The notes below the pieces were generated by a model. That model worked only from the letters and a program-made list of their open reading frames with translations, made no database searches and was not told where the DNA came from. The translations under genes and the position numbers were made by a program. From the NCBI RefSeq assembly GCF_040712315.1, contig NC_134015.1, positions 42,925,464 through 42,989,463 on the forward strand: a stretch of DNA of 64,000 nucleotides. Reading direction: 5' to 3'. Position 1 is the first letter of the stretch. Each line of letters starts with the position of its first letter. The stretch is from Castanea sativa. Lineage: Eukaryota > Streptophyta > Magnoliopsida > Fagales > Fagaceae. Below are positions 11,846 to 23,069 of the stretch, one piece after another.

Positions 11846-13100
11846 CAAAAGTATGAAAAATGGAAGTTAAATGAAAAGCTTTCAATCTATTGTAATCACA
11901 TTAGTGAGGGGTCATATACGTTCATTTCTACAAGTGAGACAGGTCACTTGATTTCGTATTGGTTGTATATGACTTGCTTGAATTGATCATTGAAGCTTCA
12001 TTCTAGACTATAGACTAGTTCATACTTAACCCACACACACAACACATAAGTCTAATATTTCAATGAATGCTTATTCCATTTGTGTGATTGTACGTGTTTA
12101 AATGTGATGTATATGCTGAAATGCTTGTTGATTAAACCCAAAATATTTTTGAGTGTTTTATTTGTTTTTGAAAGTGTTTTTATACTTTTATGTGTTTAGA
12201 GTTTTTGTCCAAAGTGTTTATTTCTTGTTTTTAACAAAAACTCTTTCAGATATATTTTTGAGAGTAGGTCGCAAGTAATCTCTTCCCGTAAAAATCAGGA
12301 TGGCAAAATTCAAAATACACTGAAATTCATACAGAGAGTTTCACGAAAAAAATCTACTCACAAAAACTAATATGTGCTTAAGTGGCATTTTCGCAAGTAA
12401 CTTCGCGACAAGCTTACCCACGAAAAGCGCGATTCTGCAGTTTTTAAAGGCAAACAACGACAGTTTTTCAAACATTCTCATTTTGTCTCCTCTATGCCTC
12501 TCTCAACCCAGAACATATTTTTTCCTAAAAACTCAACCAAAACTCAAGATCAATCTCTTCTAGGACTTATCTAAGGTATGTTACAAAATCTTTTTACTTT
12601 TGATTACTTAGATTTAGTCTTAGATTCTAGGATTTCAAGGAATGGGTTTATTTTTGAAAGGGTTAGGGAAAACTTTTTTTTTTTTTTTTTTTTTCTGCAA
12701 AATCTTTTGATTTTCTTGTTTGGGCCGAGTCCCATTTTGTTTGGTTGTGTTTGTGTTGGCCCCTAGTGGCATTTTAACATGTATTTAGGCAAAATTTCAT
12801 CATGTTCATGCATTTTTTTACATGTTAGTGGTTTGTATGCATACTATGTGTTTGATGAAATGCCCAAATGGCATTTTGGTATTGTTTTGGACTACGATGA
12901 GTACCAAACTTTGGGGATTACCATGTTTTTACATTCTCAACACGTTTTAAACATTGGTTGTGTGTTTTACACACTTTGACCCAAGTGTGCTTGGTCATGC
13001 CTTGATCATGCATCACATATGCACACCACATGCACACTTGATGCACACACTTCATCACTTGACATGTTTTGCACTTCAATCATGCTAGTTTAGTGTTGTT
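11222..13100. other. No gene: microsatellites and AT-rich spacer
   Basis: It holds an (AC)n-(AT)n microsatellite at about 11349-11392, and a poly-T run at about 11809-11843. The part up to about 11470 is duplicated at 18232-18410. From about 12250 the sequence is a leader-like stretch before the transposon-associated coding remnant. It contains short open frames and another T run at 12675-12694. I recognise no product in it. Confidence 0.6.
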
Positions 13101-13280
13101 ACATGCTTGGCACTTAAAACATGGTCTTGTGATATTAGGTTTTATGTTCTTTTTAGGACTTTTGGTTTATGGACTAACTTGGATCTGAGCAAGTTTACTT
13201 CCTTGTTTTTTTTTTTTTGGGTCCTTTTTTGGTTTTTTTTTTTTTTTTGTCCTTGGTCCTTTGTGCTTGTGTCTATTTTG

Positions 13281-14434
13281 CGAATATCTCCTCTTAAGAA
13301 ATCAACCACAAAGAAGTCCTCAAAGTGCCCTTGCATTTCTTCGGATGCATTTCGAGATGTTGATGCAGACATGGCCTATAATGACTACTATAAGAGGGCC
13401 CCAATCATCTTGGAAAGGACTGTAGATTTTGAGTCCCTAGAACACACTTTCATTCCTGAAGTGCTCAAAGAAAGAACGTGGATGAAGCTACTGAACCCAA
13501 CTGGGAATGTCTATGTTGAAATCGTAAGAGAATTCTTTGCCAATGCCGTTATGGAAGGGGATCGCATAAACAGTTGACTACGAGGAAGAGAGTTCCATCT
13601 CACAAGGGAGTCTATCTAAGAGATATTGAAGGTTCGCCTAACGACTCCACACACATCTATCCAGTATGATGAGAGACGAGAAAATCTTGGAGAAATTGTG
13701 GAAACCCTTTGTGGTGAAATCAACAAGAAGGCAATGCACACCATTCCATTCACCCCGGAGATGAGAGCATTGGCCTATATCATGATCTTCAACCTCTACT
13801 CGGTGAAGAATTTGACTACCTTGTTAGGACCAAGGGCAGTATTTCTATTTGATCTCTTCACGCACAAGGAGATTGACATTTGCAGTTACATCTACTTCCT
13901 CTTCACCAAATGCATCACAAATAGGAATTCAAGGATGATATTACCATTTCCAAGATAGTCATGGCTCTTATCACAAGGACAAGGGTGAAGATTCCCAGTG
14001 GTCTTCTCGTGATGCAAAGGGATTATCCAATCAATGCTTAAACCGTGAATTGAAGCAAAGCCCATATCCTCAGAACATCTGTTGGTGTCTCCCAAATCCC
14101 AAGAGACAAAGTTAATGAAGAAGGTGGAGACACAATAGAAGAAATTGAGCATTTCACATCAATTCTGGAGGATACTGCACAACCCTTTTCTCAAGCACGT
14201 GCACGGGCACCCGATCGTCTTGATCATCTTATTCAAAGGGTTGAGCAAATGTATGGCATGATAGAATCCCACATGAAACACTCCATGACTCAATTTACCT
14301 ACATCCAAGGCCAGATCACTGCACTCTCGTCTCAAATTGATGACATGATGAGTGACCAGCAGCAGCAGCAGGATTCAGAGTCCGAATCTGATCGTCTTTT
14401 TGGCCATTTCGGTCAAAAAGGGAGAGTAGTTTGA
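13281..14434 (+). pseudogene. Decayed plant transposon-associated protein gene
   Basis: The conceptual translation resembles the 'putative plant transposon protein' domain found in many plant genomes. Recognisable parts are EIVREFFANAVMEGDRIN, the following RGREFHLTRESI, then QYDERRENLGEIVE and TIPFTPEMRALAYIMIFNLY. The C-terminal part (about 14215-14434) has a predicted helix with RLDHLIQRVEQMYGM and a short poly-Gln. The frame is broken by a TGA at 13575-13577 where Trp is expected in the family, a TAA near 13617, a frameshift near 13950 and more stops near 14040. The family's function is unknown. It is usually carried by large transposable elements, but I could not delimit the element here. 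The assignment is from recall of the family and was not searched. Confidence 0.65.
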
Positions 14435-14764
14435 GGGGAAGTAGCATAGCTTGAGATGGAGCATTGGTTCATTGGTTTATCTAGTTTCTAGTTTATTAGT
14501 ATTTTGTTTCTTTAAGTTTTATAACTTATGGATATTTACATTGCGTTGTTTTAAAGCTTTCAAAAACTTTAGTTTAAATTTGAGTATTGTGAAAATGTTG
14601 TGATATTTTGTTGTATTCTTAGACTTGTTTTTTAGTATATATAGTCAAATTAGATGAGCCATATTTATTTTTTTATTTTGTTTTTGTAGTTAAAGGGGCA
14701 TGAATTTTGTTTATTTATTTCTTTTCTTGTAGGTCAATATCTAAATATTTTAGAGGAGGAGAGA

Positions 14765-14765
<1 letters not shown>
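14435..14765. other. No gene: AT-rich 3' flank of the transposon-associated remnant
   Basis: About 330 bp after the coding remnant's stop. The sequence is T-rich and has no open frame of note. The first 30 bases (GGGAGAGTAGTTTGAGGGG) resemble the purine-rich stretch that follows many retroelement reading frames. Confidence 0.4.

Positions 14766-14827
<62 letters not shown>
14766..14827. repeat. (TA)n microsatellite
   Basis: About 60 bp of uninterrupted TA dinucleotides. Confidence 0.95.
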
Positions 14828-14830
<3 letters not shown>

Positions 14831-14875
14831 AGGGCAAACTTTAATTTTTTGTATACCAAATTTTTTTTTTAATGG

Positions 14876-14933
14876 GGGTGGGGGGGGGGGGGGGAGGCAC
14901 GGCCCCCCTCTGCCCTTATGTAGGTCCGCCCCT
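14876..14933. mobile_element. Possible hAT-like element end with poly-G run
   Basis: The sequence ends CTTATGTAGGTCCGCCCCTG at 14933. On the other strand this reads CAGGGGCGGACCTACATAAG, the kind of terminal inverted repeat seen at plant hAT elements. It is preceded by a G run of about 20 at 14877-14896. I found no matching left end and no transposase, so only one terminus is supported. Confidence 0.4.
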
Positions 14934-16370
14934 GATATTCGTTATCATTCTCAAAAAGTTTTAGAGAGTAGATATATTGTCTTTAGCAAGTAGGTGTTAA
15001 AAAACTATTATAGTAAAATAAATATTTATATGTTAAGTAGCTACCCTAACTTTGTGGTTGATCAAAATTCTTATACGAATAAGATTAATTTTTTATGACA
15101 TAATTATCAAAATTATTAAAATTAAGGTCTCTTTTGATTAATGTAAATTTCTATATACTTTAAAATCAAATGATTTATATCACTACTTTTTTTCCAAGGC
15201 AAGCACGTGGGCACATGCTGCCCTAACTAGTAAATAAATAAAAAGCTATGAATGGAGTACTATGCCAAACTTGGAGATTTGCTCTACATAAATGGTTTAT
15301 TGGGAGGATTTTTTTATTTTTTATTTTTTATTTTTTATAGAGTTTCAATTTATGGCATGCACTCTTGATGATAGCTCTTTATCATCAGAATAAGACACTA
15401 ATTGATTTTTGGTGCAAGCAGGGATTGAATGGTTTGGGAGGATCTTGACTCTATGTTGGATCATTTGTTGTTTTGGACTAATGCATTTTGAATGTACATT
15501 TAAGAGGCGTATGAATTGTAGTATGTATTGTTTTTTAATATTTTATAGACATCTAACTTATATTGTGTACATTAATTTTAGCATAATATATATGCTGGAT
15601 CATTAATTTGGTGCTTTGTTATTTATTTTGAATATATACTTTTCGAGGTGTATGATTTGTACTCTATATTATTTGTAAATGTTTCACAGACCTCCAACTT
15701 ACTTTTGTGGAGATTTTAGTGTGCTATATTTATAAAATACGGACAAATATTGTTAACTTGATGGGAATGGGAAAAACAAAAACAAAAACAAAAACAAGTC
15801 TCCTACTGTTTCTCTAGATGGTTTATTTTCTAATGCTTTTGGCATAGTGATTTTAGGGCTTGACATAAGCCCCATAATCACATATTACAAAATTTTCCAT
15901 TTTAAATGAATTAATTTCATGGCTTAGATTAAATAATATAAATGTAAAGTTGTATGTATTGTTGCATTATTTAAAATGGGTTTAGTTAACTAATGCCTTT
16001 AGGACAGTTGGAAATTGATTATTTTAAGAAAGTTTTAATACCCTTTTTATGGAAATTAAAAAAAAAAAAAGTCCATTAAAAAATGAGTTACTTTTTTATT
16101 TTTTCATAAAAAATATATTTTTTAACCAATATCCTTAATTAAGGCATTTATTAACTTTTCCCATTTAAAATTTTAAAATGATTGTTGACTATTTGTATAT
16201 AACCATATTCAGAAAATAATAAAATCTCAACCACCATTCCAAATGAATTGCTCCAATTACACGTGTATTGGAAAAGATCCTGTTCACACATGGCAAGCTT
16301 AATAATAATAGCATGAGAGTGGAATTTAATCAATATTGATATACGCAAATATAATACTGATGCAAAGAAA
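14934..16370. other. No gene: AT-rich intergenic sequence
   Basis: Low-complexity AT-rich DNA with A and T runs, including AAAACAAAAAC repeats at about 15776-15797. The only open frame of note (15409-15606) is short, AT-driven and unlike any family I know. Confidence 0.5.
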
Positions 16371-17090
16371 AAATAAGTGACTTTGGGCTAGTTGTGCCTA
16401 GTACTATTTATTGATGCATTAGTTTTAACCTTATATTTTAAATGATTTCATTATCTAATGCATTTGTCTAATTCATGTAATAAATATAAACCATTGAGGA
16501 CGTGGTTCCGATAGATGACTTGATTTTAGAAAGAAACATAATAGAAGATTCAGATCCCCCAAATAAACAATTAATGTTCAACTTTCTTCCTTCATACCTA
16601 AGGTTCAAATTTAATAGGAATTTTATAGTATTAAATATTGAACACGTTTACAAATATATATGCTTCTATTATATATGAACAGGTAAAATGGGATTTGACT
16701 TTGTCACTTGGGGATTTCAGAGTTAGAAGAATTTGGAATGATTATGTAGCTTACAACCCAATAGTTCTTTAGTGAATCACACCGAGTTATACATGGTATA
16801 TGACTTTAACTAACGTTGAACTATTTAGATTTATTTTACAGGATATAAATTTTTACAAATTCTGTTTTTTTTTTTTTTTTTTTTTTTTTACTCATCATGC
16901 TTGTGAAATTTCAAAGAAGATTGGAGAGATCAAGAACTATGTCATCTAGCAAATGATTAAATTCAAATTTTTTGTATTTTAAAATTATGTATGAAAGATG
17001 AGTTTTTAGATCAAATAATAAATAACATCTAATTAATAAAACATTTAATATGCGGGTTAAGAATATAAAGAACATGTAATTCAATGATAT
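16371..17090. repeat. Dispersed repeat segment (copy 2), no gene
   Basis: 16390-16640 matches 32405-32650 and, less closely, 280-500. After a poly-T run at about 16866-16889, positions 16891-17085 match the window start (1-195). The two blocks are in the opposite order from that at 1-560, which fits a tandem arrangement of a larger unit. No coding potential seen. Confidence 0.6.
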
Positions 17091-17189
17091 TTTGGTCTTT
17101 TTCAGGCATGGAGGGTACTTAGTCATTTTCATTTTTTGGGGGGTATTTCGGTCATTTTTTACTTTTAGGGGGGCATTTAAGAAAAGCCT

Positions 17190-17910
17190 CTTAAAAACAA
17201 AGGGGAGGAATATTAATAGGCCCTATTCCAGCACTTTTTAAAGCACTGGGATAGGTGACTGACATAAAGGAAATGAGTAAACTCTATTCCAACGCTTTCA
17301 AAAGCATTGGGATAGGTCACTCACATGAAAGCGCTGGGATAGGTCACTCACATAAAGAGAAGGAGTAAACTCTATTCCAGCGCTTTCAAAAGCGTTGGGA
17401 TACGTTCTTTAAGATAAAAAATATAAAAATAAAAATTATTGTAAACAACCTATCTCCATGGTTTCAAAAGGGTTGGGATAGGTCACCCATATAAAAGGAA
17501 GGAGTAAACCCTATTCCAGCACTTTCGAAAGTGCTGGGATAGGTCACTTACATAAAGGGAAGGAGTAAATCCTATTCAAGCACTTTCAAAAGCACTGAGA
17601 TAGGTTCTTTATGGAAAAAAAAATTAAAAATTAAAATATTATTGTAAACAACCTATCCCGACGGTTTTAAAAGCATTGGAATAGGTCGCTCACATAAAGG
17701 GAAGGAGTAAACCCTATTCTAGCGCTTTCAAAAGTGTTGTGATAGGTCACTCACATGAAGGGAAGGAGTAAACCCTATTCCAAGGCTTCTAAAAGCGCTG
17801 TGATAGGTCTCTCTTCATAAGGGAATGAAGTGATCCTATCCCAGCACTTTTGAAAGCGCTGGAATAGGGTCCACCTATTCCAGCGCTTCCAAAAGTGCTA
17901 TGATAGGTCT
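17190..17910. repeat. Palindromic tandem array with about 60-bp spacing
   Basis: About 11 copies of an imperfect palindrome of about 34 bp, built as CCTATTCCAGCGCTTT, a short centre, then the mirror AGCGCTGGGATAGG. They are separated by a spacer such as TCACTCACATAAAGGGAAGG. Examples lie at 17222-17255, 17371-17403, 17509-17543, 17652-17685, 17713-17746, 17835-17868 and 17874-17907. Each unit could form a hairpin. Arrays like this are known in the subterminal regions of plant CACTA-type transposons, but I see no CACTA terminus beside this one. It replaces the 5' part of an F6 LTR. Confidence 0.8.
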
Positions 17911-17916
17911 TTCCCA

Positions 17917-18262
17917 TATAGGAAGAAGTCTCTACAAGAGCAAAGGTTGGTATTTTGGGATAGACCAGAGTAGTGGTAAGATTTTATATATTTGTAACCA
18001 TTTGTTCTTGATTAATAGATTCTTGGGAGTAATGACTTGAAAATTACTTGGTGGGATTTTGCCTTGTAAGAAGTTTTCCCCATTCATCAACAAATCACCG
18101 TATTTATTAAATTTCAATTGCACTTAGTTTATTTAGTGATTTGTTGGTGCCTTTATGAATTGCATATAATTTGATCTAATTAATCAACTTAGATAATTGG
18201 ATTAATTAGCTGAGATCAATCTATAACCCAGCATGAATTTATGTAAGTTATAACCCAATAGT

Positions 18263-18324
<62 letters not shown>

Positions 18325-18410
18325 TAAACTATTAATGAAAATAAAATACTTATCTAAACTATTATCACAGGAAATTTGAGTCTCACCATAATTCAAGTAA
18401 TTAAAAGATT
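17917..18410 (+). mobile_element. F6 solo LTR (3' part) and duplicated flank
   Basis: From AGGAAGAAGTCTCTACAAG onward it matches 1630-1679 followed directly by 10961-11221. The empty target (CCAGAGTAGTGG, 17965-17976) lacks the insertion found in copy 1. The LTR ends at about 18231. The flank, including a (TA)n tract at about 18277-18313, matches 11222 to about 11470. So this is the paralogous copy of the LTR at 1075-11221. Confidence 0.8.
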
Positions 18411-19044
18411 GGTTAATCCACTTGCAAGATAATTTGATGATCAAAAATCCATGTTCTTGCTATGCAGCCTGCATTAAAAAAAATCTTTGTGCTTTAACAA
18501 TCACAGCCTTCCGTCCACCCATTTTTTTTTAATATTAACTAGCCAAAGTTTAAAATAAATAAATAACCCTTTGCATGAGTTTAGTATAGGCTTATATTTC
18601 TCTTAAAAAATCATTTGATCAAGCCCTTTGCATGAGTTTGCTCTGCAGTTGTATGATCTTGATTGGAAGGTTTAAACTTGTTGAATTCACGATTTCCAGG
18701 TTAGAAATTGTGACTTAAATTGCTTTTACGGTATATATAAATTGTGTAAAATAATTTACATATAATAAAAACTACACCGATCGAAATATGTTCATTTATA
18801 TTACTAATGAACAAACTTATTTCTTTTTCTGTTCATTTTTTTACAATGAGTCAAACTTAATTATTTCACACCTACATACAAAAGGAAATCGAAAAACGAA
18901 AGATCCTATTCCTATCCAAAGCAAGCTTGTCTGAAACATGTAAAAGATTAAAAGCAACTGTCCTGCACACAAAGCAACCATGTGAAGTGGAAGTCATATT
19001 CATTAGAACCATTACTATCTGACCATCTCCAAGTCAGAGGCAGC
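18411..19044. other. No gene: downstream flank of BAHD copy 1
   Basis: AT-rich sequence after the acyltransferase stop (the gene is on the minus strand). Part of it, the AATTATTTCACACCTACATACAA region near 18860, resembles the flank after copy 2 (about 49634) and the isolated remnant near 32335. Confidence 0.5.
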
Positions 19045-20339
19045 CTAAAACACACAATTTTTCGCAAATGAAACATATGGCAGCACCTCCTTGTCCCTTT
19101 CAAATTTAGCCATGTCTTCCTCCTTCAATGTAATCCATGCTTCTATTCCATCTCCCGATTTGGTGTCAAAGAAAGTAACAAGATTATGGTACAACAATTT
19201 TGTCGAACCTACCCAAACAGGCTTCCCCCACCCAAAATCGGCTTCATATATAGGAAACCTGCACAAGCTGGTGAAGCCAAACGTAACTACCTCTCCTCTG
19301 CTTGATTTTTCTGTGTTCTCTGTGATAAGGTTCAAGTGCCCGTCGCTGTCCCGGAGTTTTTAACATAATCCATGTTGACTGTCCTTATCGCTTCTCTCAT
19401 AGGGAGAGCAGTGCCATTAAAGCCATCCTCAATGTTGTTGGAGACTACAGTGGCTGTGGACTGGCTTAGATTTCCAAAACAATTTTGTGGAAGCGGTGGA
19501 TCCAACCGCTTACGCAGGTTCACAGCTATAAACATTATGTAAGCCTTATTGGGGTCTGCTTCAGGTTGAGTTGCAGCAATGAAGCGACTATATATGAAAG
19601 CAGATAAGGCTTCCACGCGTGTAGGACATGGGTATTCGATGCTTTTGTTGCTACTACTAAATTTGGCTCGAATAGCTGCTACAGCATTCCCATCAAAGAC
19701 AATTCTCTTTAACACAATGTTGTTCCCTGACATCCCAACGTTTGGATTGTAGCCAGATAAAGTTGCTGGTGGGAATATCGTAGCAGCATCGAGACGAGGA
19801 GGCACTATGTTGCTACTTCCACGAGCCGTAGCTGCCCAACTGTTGAGGAACAAGAAAAATGATGAAGCATCTGCTACCTTGTGAGATAATTCCAGACCGA
19901 TCACTATGCCACCACAGTTGAAGGTGGTAACTTGTACAGCTGCAACTAAATCATTGACATCGTCCAATTCATATGGGAGGAACTTCTTGTGTTCACAAGG
20001 GTTTAGATTCTTAAGAAACTCAGAAAGGTTGCATTTGGCCACAGCTTCTACATAGTTTACGCCTTCATCATTGCATTCGATATAAAGATTTTCCTTCACA
20101 CGTCCCGCTAGTGGGTAGAATTGTGTTAAGGCCTCGGATAAGGATTTCTTAATCCTTTCAGGTTGCACTAGATTATTGAGTTCTGTGTTGGTGTCTTTGG
20201 GGTAGAATAGAACCCAAGGCATGAAAAATTGTGGTGCACTTTGATCAAGAAAGGAGAGAGAGTAATGGCGGAGGTGACCAGGAGTAGGATAGGAAGGTTT
20301 TATCGTCTCCTTGGAGATTACTTTGACTACGATATCCAT
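19045..20339 (-). pseudogene. BAHD acyltransferase, vinorine-synthase-like, one-base frameshift
   Basis: BAHD enzymes move an acyl group from acyl-CoA to an alcohol or amine in the cytosol, often in alkaloid or ester biosynthesis. Read in two frames, the gene gives about 431 residues, the normal family length. The catalytic HXXXD motif is HKVAD at about residues 153-157, and the structural DFGWGKP lies near residue 368. The N-terminus has ISKETIKPS and TPGHLRHYSLSFLDQ, typical of the vinorine synthase clade. I chose the start at 20339 because an upstream in-frame ATG (20405) overlaps a TATA-like site. The frame breaks at an A-run (T-run 19357-19361 on the plus strand) that is one base shorter than in copy 2. 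The first frame stops near 19332 and the C-terminal 96 codons continue in another frame. It may be a very young pseudogene or a sequence error. The substrate cannot be told. Confidence 0.9.
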
Positions 20340-20402
20340 GTTTAATTTTTCAAAAAAAACTGTAGTGATATTGGCTCTTGTTAGAGGATGAAGGAATGCA
20401 AT

Positions 20403-20411
20403 CATATATAG
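20403..20411 (-). promoter_or_regulatory. Putative TATA box of BAHD copy 1
   Basis: On the minus strand the sequence reads CTATATATG about 65 bases before the chosen start codon. The corresponding segment is missing in BAHD copy 2. The position is plausible; function is inferred. Confidence 0.5.
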
Positions 20412-20661
20412 AGTTGCTGATGGAGTCGATGAATTTAACTATTCAAGGAACTAAGTCCTCTAATAAATAAATAAATCAAAAAACTATTGGAACAAGATAG
20501 CACGTTATGTCATTTTATTCATTTAAAAGAAATTGAACTTGTCGGCTACTCATCGGCTTTATTCGTTTGACTTTTAGTTATTCACTGTAGGGGACAATGC
20601 CAGATTTCAATGTTTGGTGATGTTTTTATTTAAAATTCTTGCAATAAAAGAATAATGTTTT

Positions 20662-20669
20662 TATATAAT
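20662..20669 (+). promoter_or_regulatory. Putative TATA box of the cysteine-rich peptide gene
   Basis: TATATAAT lies about 46 bases before the peptide start codon. The gene diverges from the BAHD gene, and the two start codons are about 375 bp apart, so they may share a promoter region. Confidence 0.45.
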
Positions 20670-20714
20670 CGGGTAAATTATCATTTTGGTTTCTAATAGA
20701 ACAATAAGAAAATA

Positions 20715-20775
20715 ATGGAGAGGAATTCTTTCAAAATGACTTTCTTGGTCATCCTACTAGTTTTTGCAGCTTGTT

Positions 20776-20815
<40 letters not shown>

Positions 20816-21072
20816 TGGTTGTTTAAATGATGGTGGCTAATAAAATATTAATGGCAGATTTATCATTATCAATGATGTCAAAAGCTGAAGCAAGTATGAT
20901 GTTGAAAAAGAAGGGTAACTGTGATATTGATTGCATCAAAATTAATTGTGATCCGGGACAATTTCCCATATGTGAAAACGGAACATGTGGGTGCACATTC
21001 GATGGTACTCGAGAACAAGCTAAAGTTGGAGGCAATCAAGACAATCCCCCAACAATTAACAAATACTATTAA
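20715..21072 (+). CDS. Secreted cysteine-rich peptide (defensin/NCR-like), two exons
   Basis: Exon 1 (20715-20772) encodes a start followed by a hydrophobic run, MTFLVILLVFAA, a clear signal-peptide core. A GT donor at 20773 and an AG acceptor at 20856-20857 define an 85-bp intron that holds a (CT)n tract. Exon 2 (20858-21072) continues in frame to a stop, giving about 90 residues. Six cysteines lie in the mature part with spacing C-x3-C-x4-C-x7-C-x4-C-x-C (CDIDCIKINC, then ICENGTCGC). A small secreted peptide with an intron right after the signal peptide fits plant defensin-like or nodule-cysteine-rich-like genes. The spacing does not let me place it in a named class. A role in defence or signalling is only inferred. 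Without splicing, exon 1 runs into a stop, so the two-exon model is preferred. Confidence 0.68.
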
Positions 21073-22075
21073 TTCAAAAATAATGCAAACTAAAATAAGT
21101 ACAAGAAGTTCTACCTGTCTTAAGTTTAAATTCAAATTTTCTAACTATAGGGGCAGGTGGTGTGATGTTTGAAAAGTTGATATCCATTAAAATAAAGGGA
21201 AGGAACATCCTTTATCAATTTCATTAATGTTGAAGATATTGAGTTAAAGGACTTCAGTTAAGGGTTCATCAACTTTTGAATCCTTGAAACTCAAACTTAT
21301 AAAGGGCAATTTGGACCTCTTGGCATAGAAGTCGAAAAAAAACTTGGGCTGGGCAGCATTTATCTTACTAAACCCACGGTTGAAAAGAAAAGAAGATTAA
21401 AAAAAAAAAAGTTTTTCCCCATCTATCTCTACACCAAGGCTAGGGTTTGGATTCTCAACAAGAATAGCCCACACTCTTGGTCAAGCAAATAGTCATTATG
21501 GTGAGTATCAAACAAGTTTCAAGAGAATTTAATTAAAAATTTTCAAGAATAAATTGAAACCAAAATTTCCTACCTAGAGCATCAAGGTAAGCTTTCTTTT
21601 GAACATTAATTTCATATTCATGAGGACCTTGTGATTATATTTAATATGAAGTAGATCTTGTATTTAATTCCACTGTATTTCATGTATGGGATGAATGTTT
21701 TTTCCGATCATACTAATCGTTGAATCACTAACATTTTGGTAATTATAAGCAGGAACAACGTAAACAAATCTGGGTTGTAGATCCGGTGCTTAGTGCAATT
21801 AAATACCATAATGATACCAAATTTTAATTATTTTAAATAAGTTATTGGATTTAAAAGGTTCACACACATATACACTTAAATTAGGCTAGAGTAGAAATTC
21901 TATCTTGTATTCAAAAAAAAAAAAAAAAGGTTAAAAGTTTCCCCTTACCTTTTGTATACGACATTGGATTCAATTCCACCCATGTGTGTATTTTACCCTG
22001 GACCTCAATGCACAAATTTGAAGTAGAATCAGCACAACTAATGAGGGGAGTCATAAAGATATAATTTTTATTCAA
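21073..22075. other. No gene: intergenic, downstream of the peptide gene
   Basis: AT-rich with short A runs (21402-21411, 21915-21928). No open frame of note beyond shadows of the peptide gene. The segment from about 21420 to 21600 is leader-like, but I recognise no product. Confidence 0.5.
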
Positions 22076-22270
22076 TGTTGGGTTATAAATTGTCCCTGGT
22101 TAATAAATTTAATTACCCAACTTGATTAATTAGGTTAAATTGCATGCAAATCATGGAGGCATCAACAAATCACCAAATAAACTAATATGTAGTGGAAATT
22201 AAATGACATAGTGATTTGTTGATGAATAGGGAAAACCTCTCGCAAGACAAAAATCCCATTGGGTGAATTT

Positions 22271-22727
22271 CAAGTCTCCACTTTCAAGAATCCATTAATC
22301 AAGAACAAGCGGCTACAAGCACAAGAAATCTTATCATTACCCTAGACTATCTCAAAATACCAACCTACAGTTGAACCTTTACTTTAATTTCCAATTGGAC
22401 TTGATCTTGTAGAGGACTTTTTCCTTTGCACGGATCTCATTACATAACTAACTCTAAGCAACTGATTGATTGTTGTTGGCTACAAAATTCTTCACTTCAA
22501 GTCTCCACTTTCAAGAATCCATTAATCAAGAACAAGTGGCTACAAGCACAAGAAATCTTATCATTACCCTAGACTATCTCAAAATACCAACCTACAGTTG
22601 AACCTTTACTTTAATTTCCAATTGGACTTGATCTTGTAGAGGACTTTTTCCTTTGCACGGATCTCATTACATAACTAACTCTAAGCAACTGATTGATTGT
22701 TGTTGGCTACAAAATTCTTCACTTCAA
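22271..22727. repeat. Near-perfect 227-bp tandem duplication
   Basis: The block starting CAAGTCTCCACTTTCAAG at 22271 repeats at 22498 with almost no difference (one clear change, AAGCGGCT versus AAGTGGCT). It lies inside the F6 LTR and is absent from the other F6 copies, so it is recent. Confidence 0.92.
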
Positions 22728-23069
22728 AGTACGTTTAAGATCAAGATGCACTTGATTATAAAACCCTAAGTCGCACAAAATGTAGTAGCTTCTCACAGAG
22801 TGTATGAGTTCTTTGATTGAGTCTCTGTATCTTTGATGACTTTAAAATAAGCCTTTTTATCTGGTCTACGGCTATAGAGAGAGAAACCCTAATAATCCAA
22901 GTCATTATAGGCCAAATTCCAAATTTGAGAATTCTGAAATTATAAGTCTCGATAAATGGAGCTTGTATTGAGCTTCTTCATTAATCCTCGATAGATGCTA
23001 GTGTCAAACTTTAACGAAATAGTTTTTCTTCATTTGTTTTTTGGATCAATCTTCACTACAAAAAAAATG

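Noticed and set aside
13107..13280. Upstream extension of the transposon-associated protein frame
   Set aside because: It is Phe-rich from T runs (13206-13248) and unlike the family; the recognisable protein begins after it.
17190..17910. CRISPR-like regular repeats
   Set aside because: Units are diverged palindromes with similar spacers in a plant repeat setting; spacers are not unique and no cas genes exist here.
19332..20405. Start of BAHD copy 1 at 20405
   Set aside because: It adds 22 residues without family similarity and overlaps a TATA-like site; the start at 20339 matches the usual BAHD N-terminus.
20827..21072. Single-exon start of the cysteine-rich peptide at 20827
   Set aside because: That start lies within the intron, gives no signal peptide, and the upstream exon with a clear hydrophobic core and GT/AG signals fits better.
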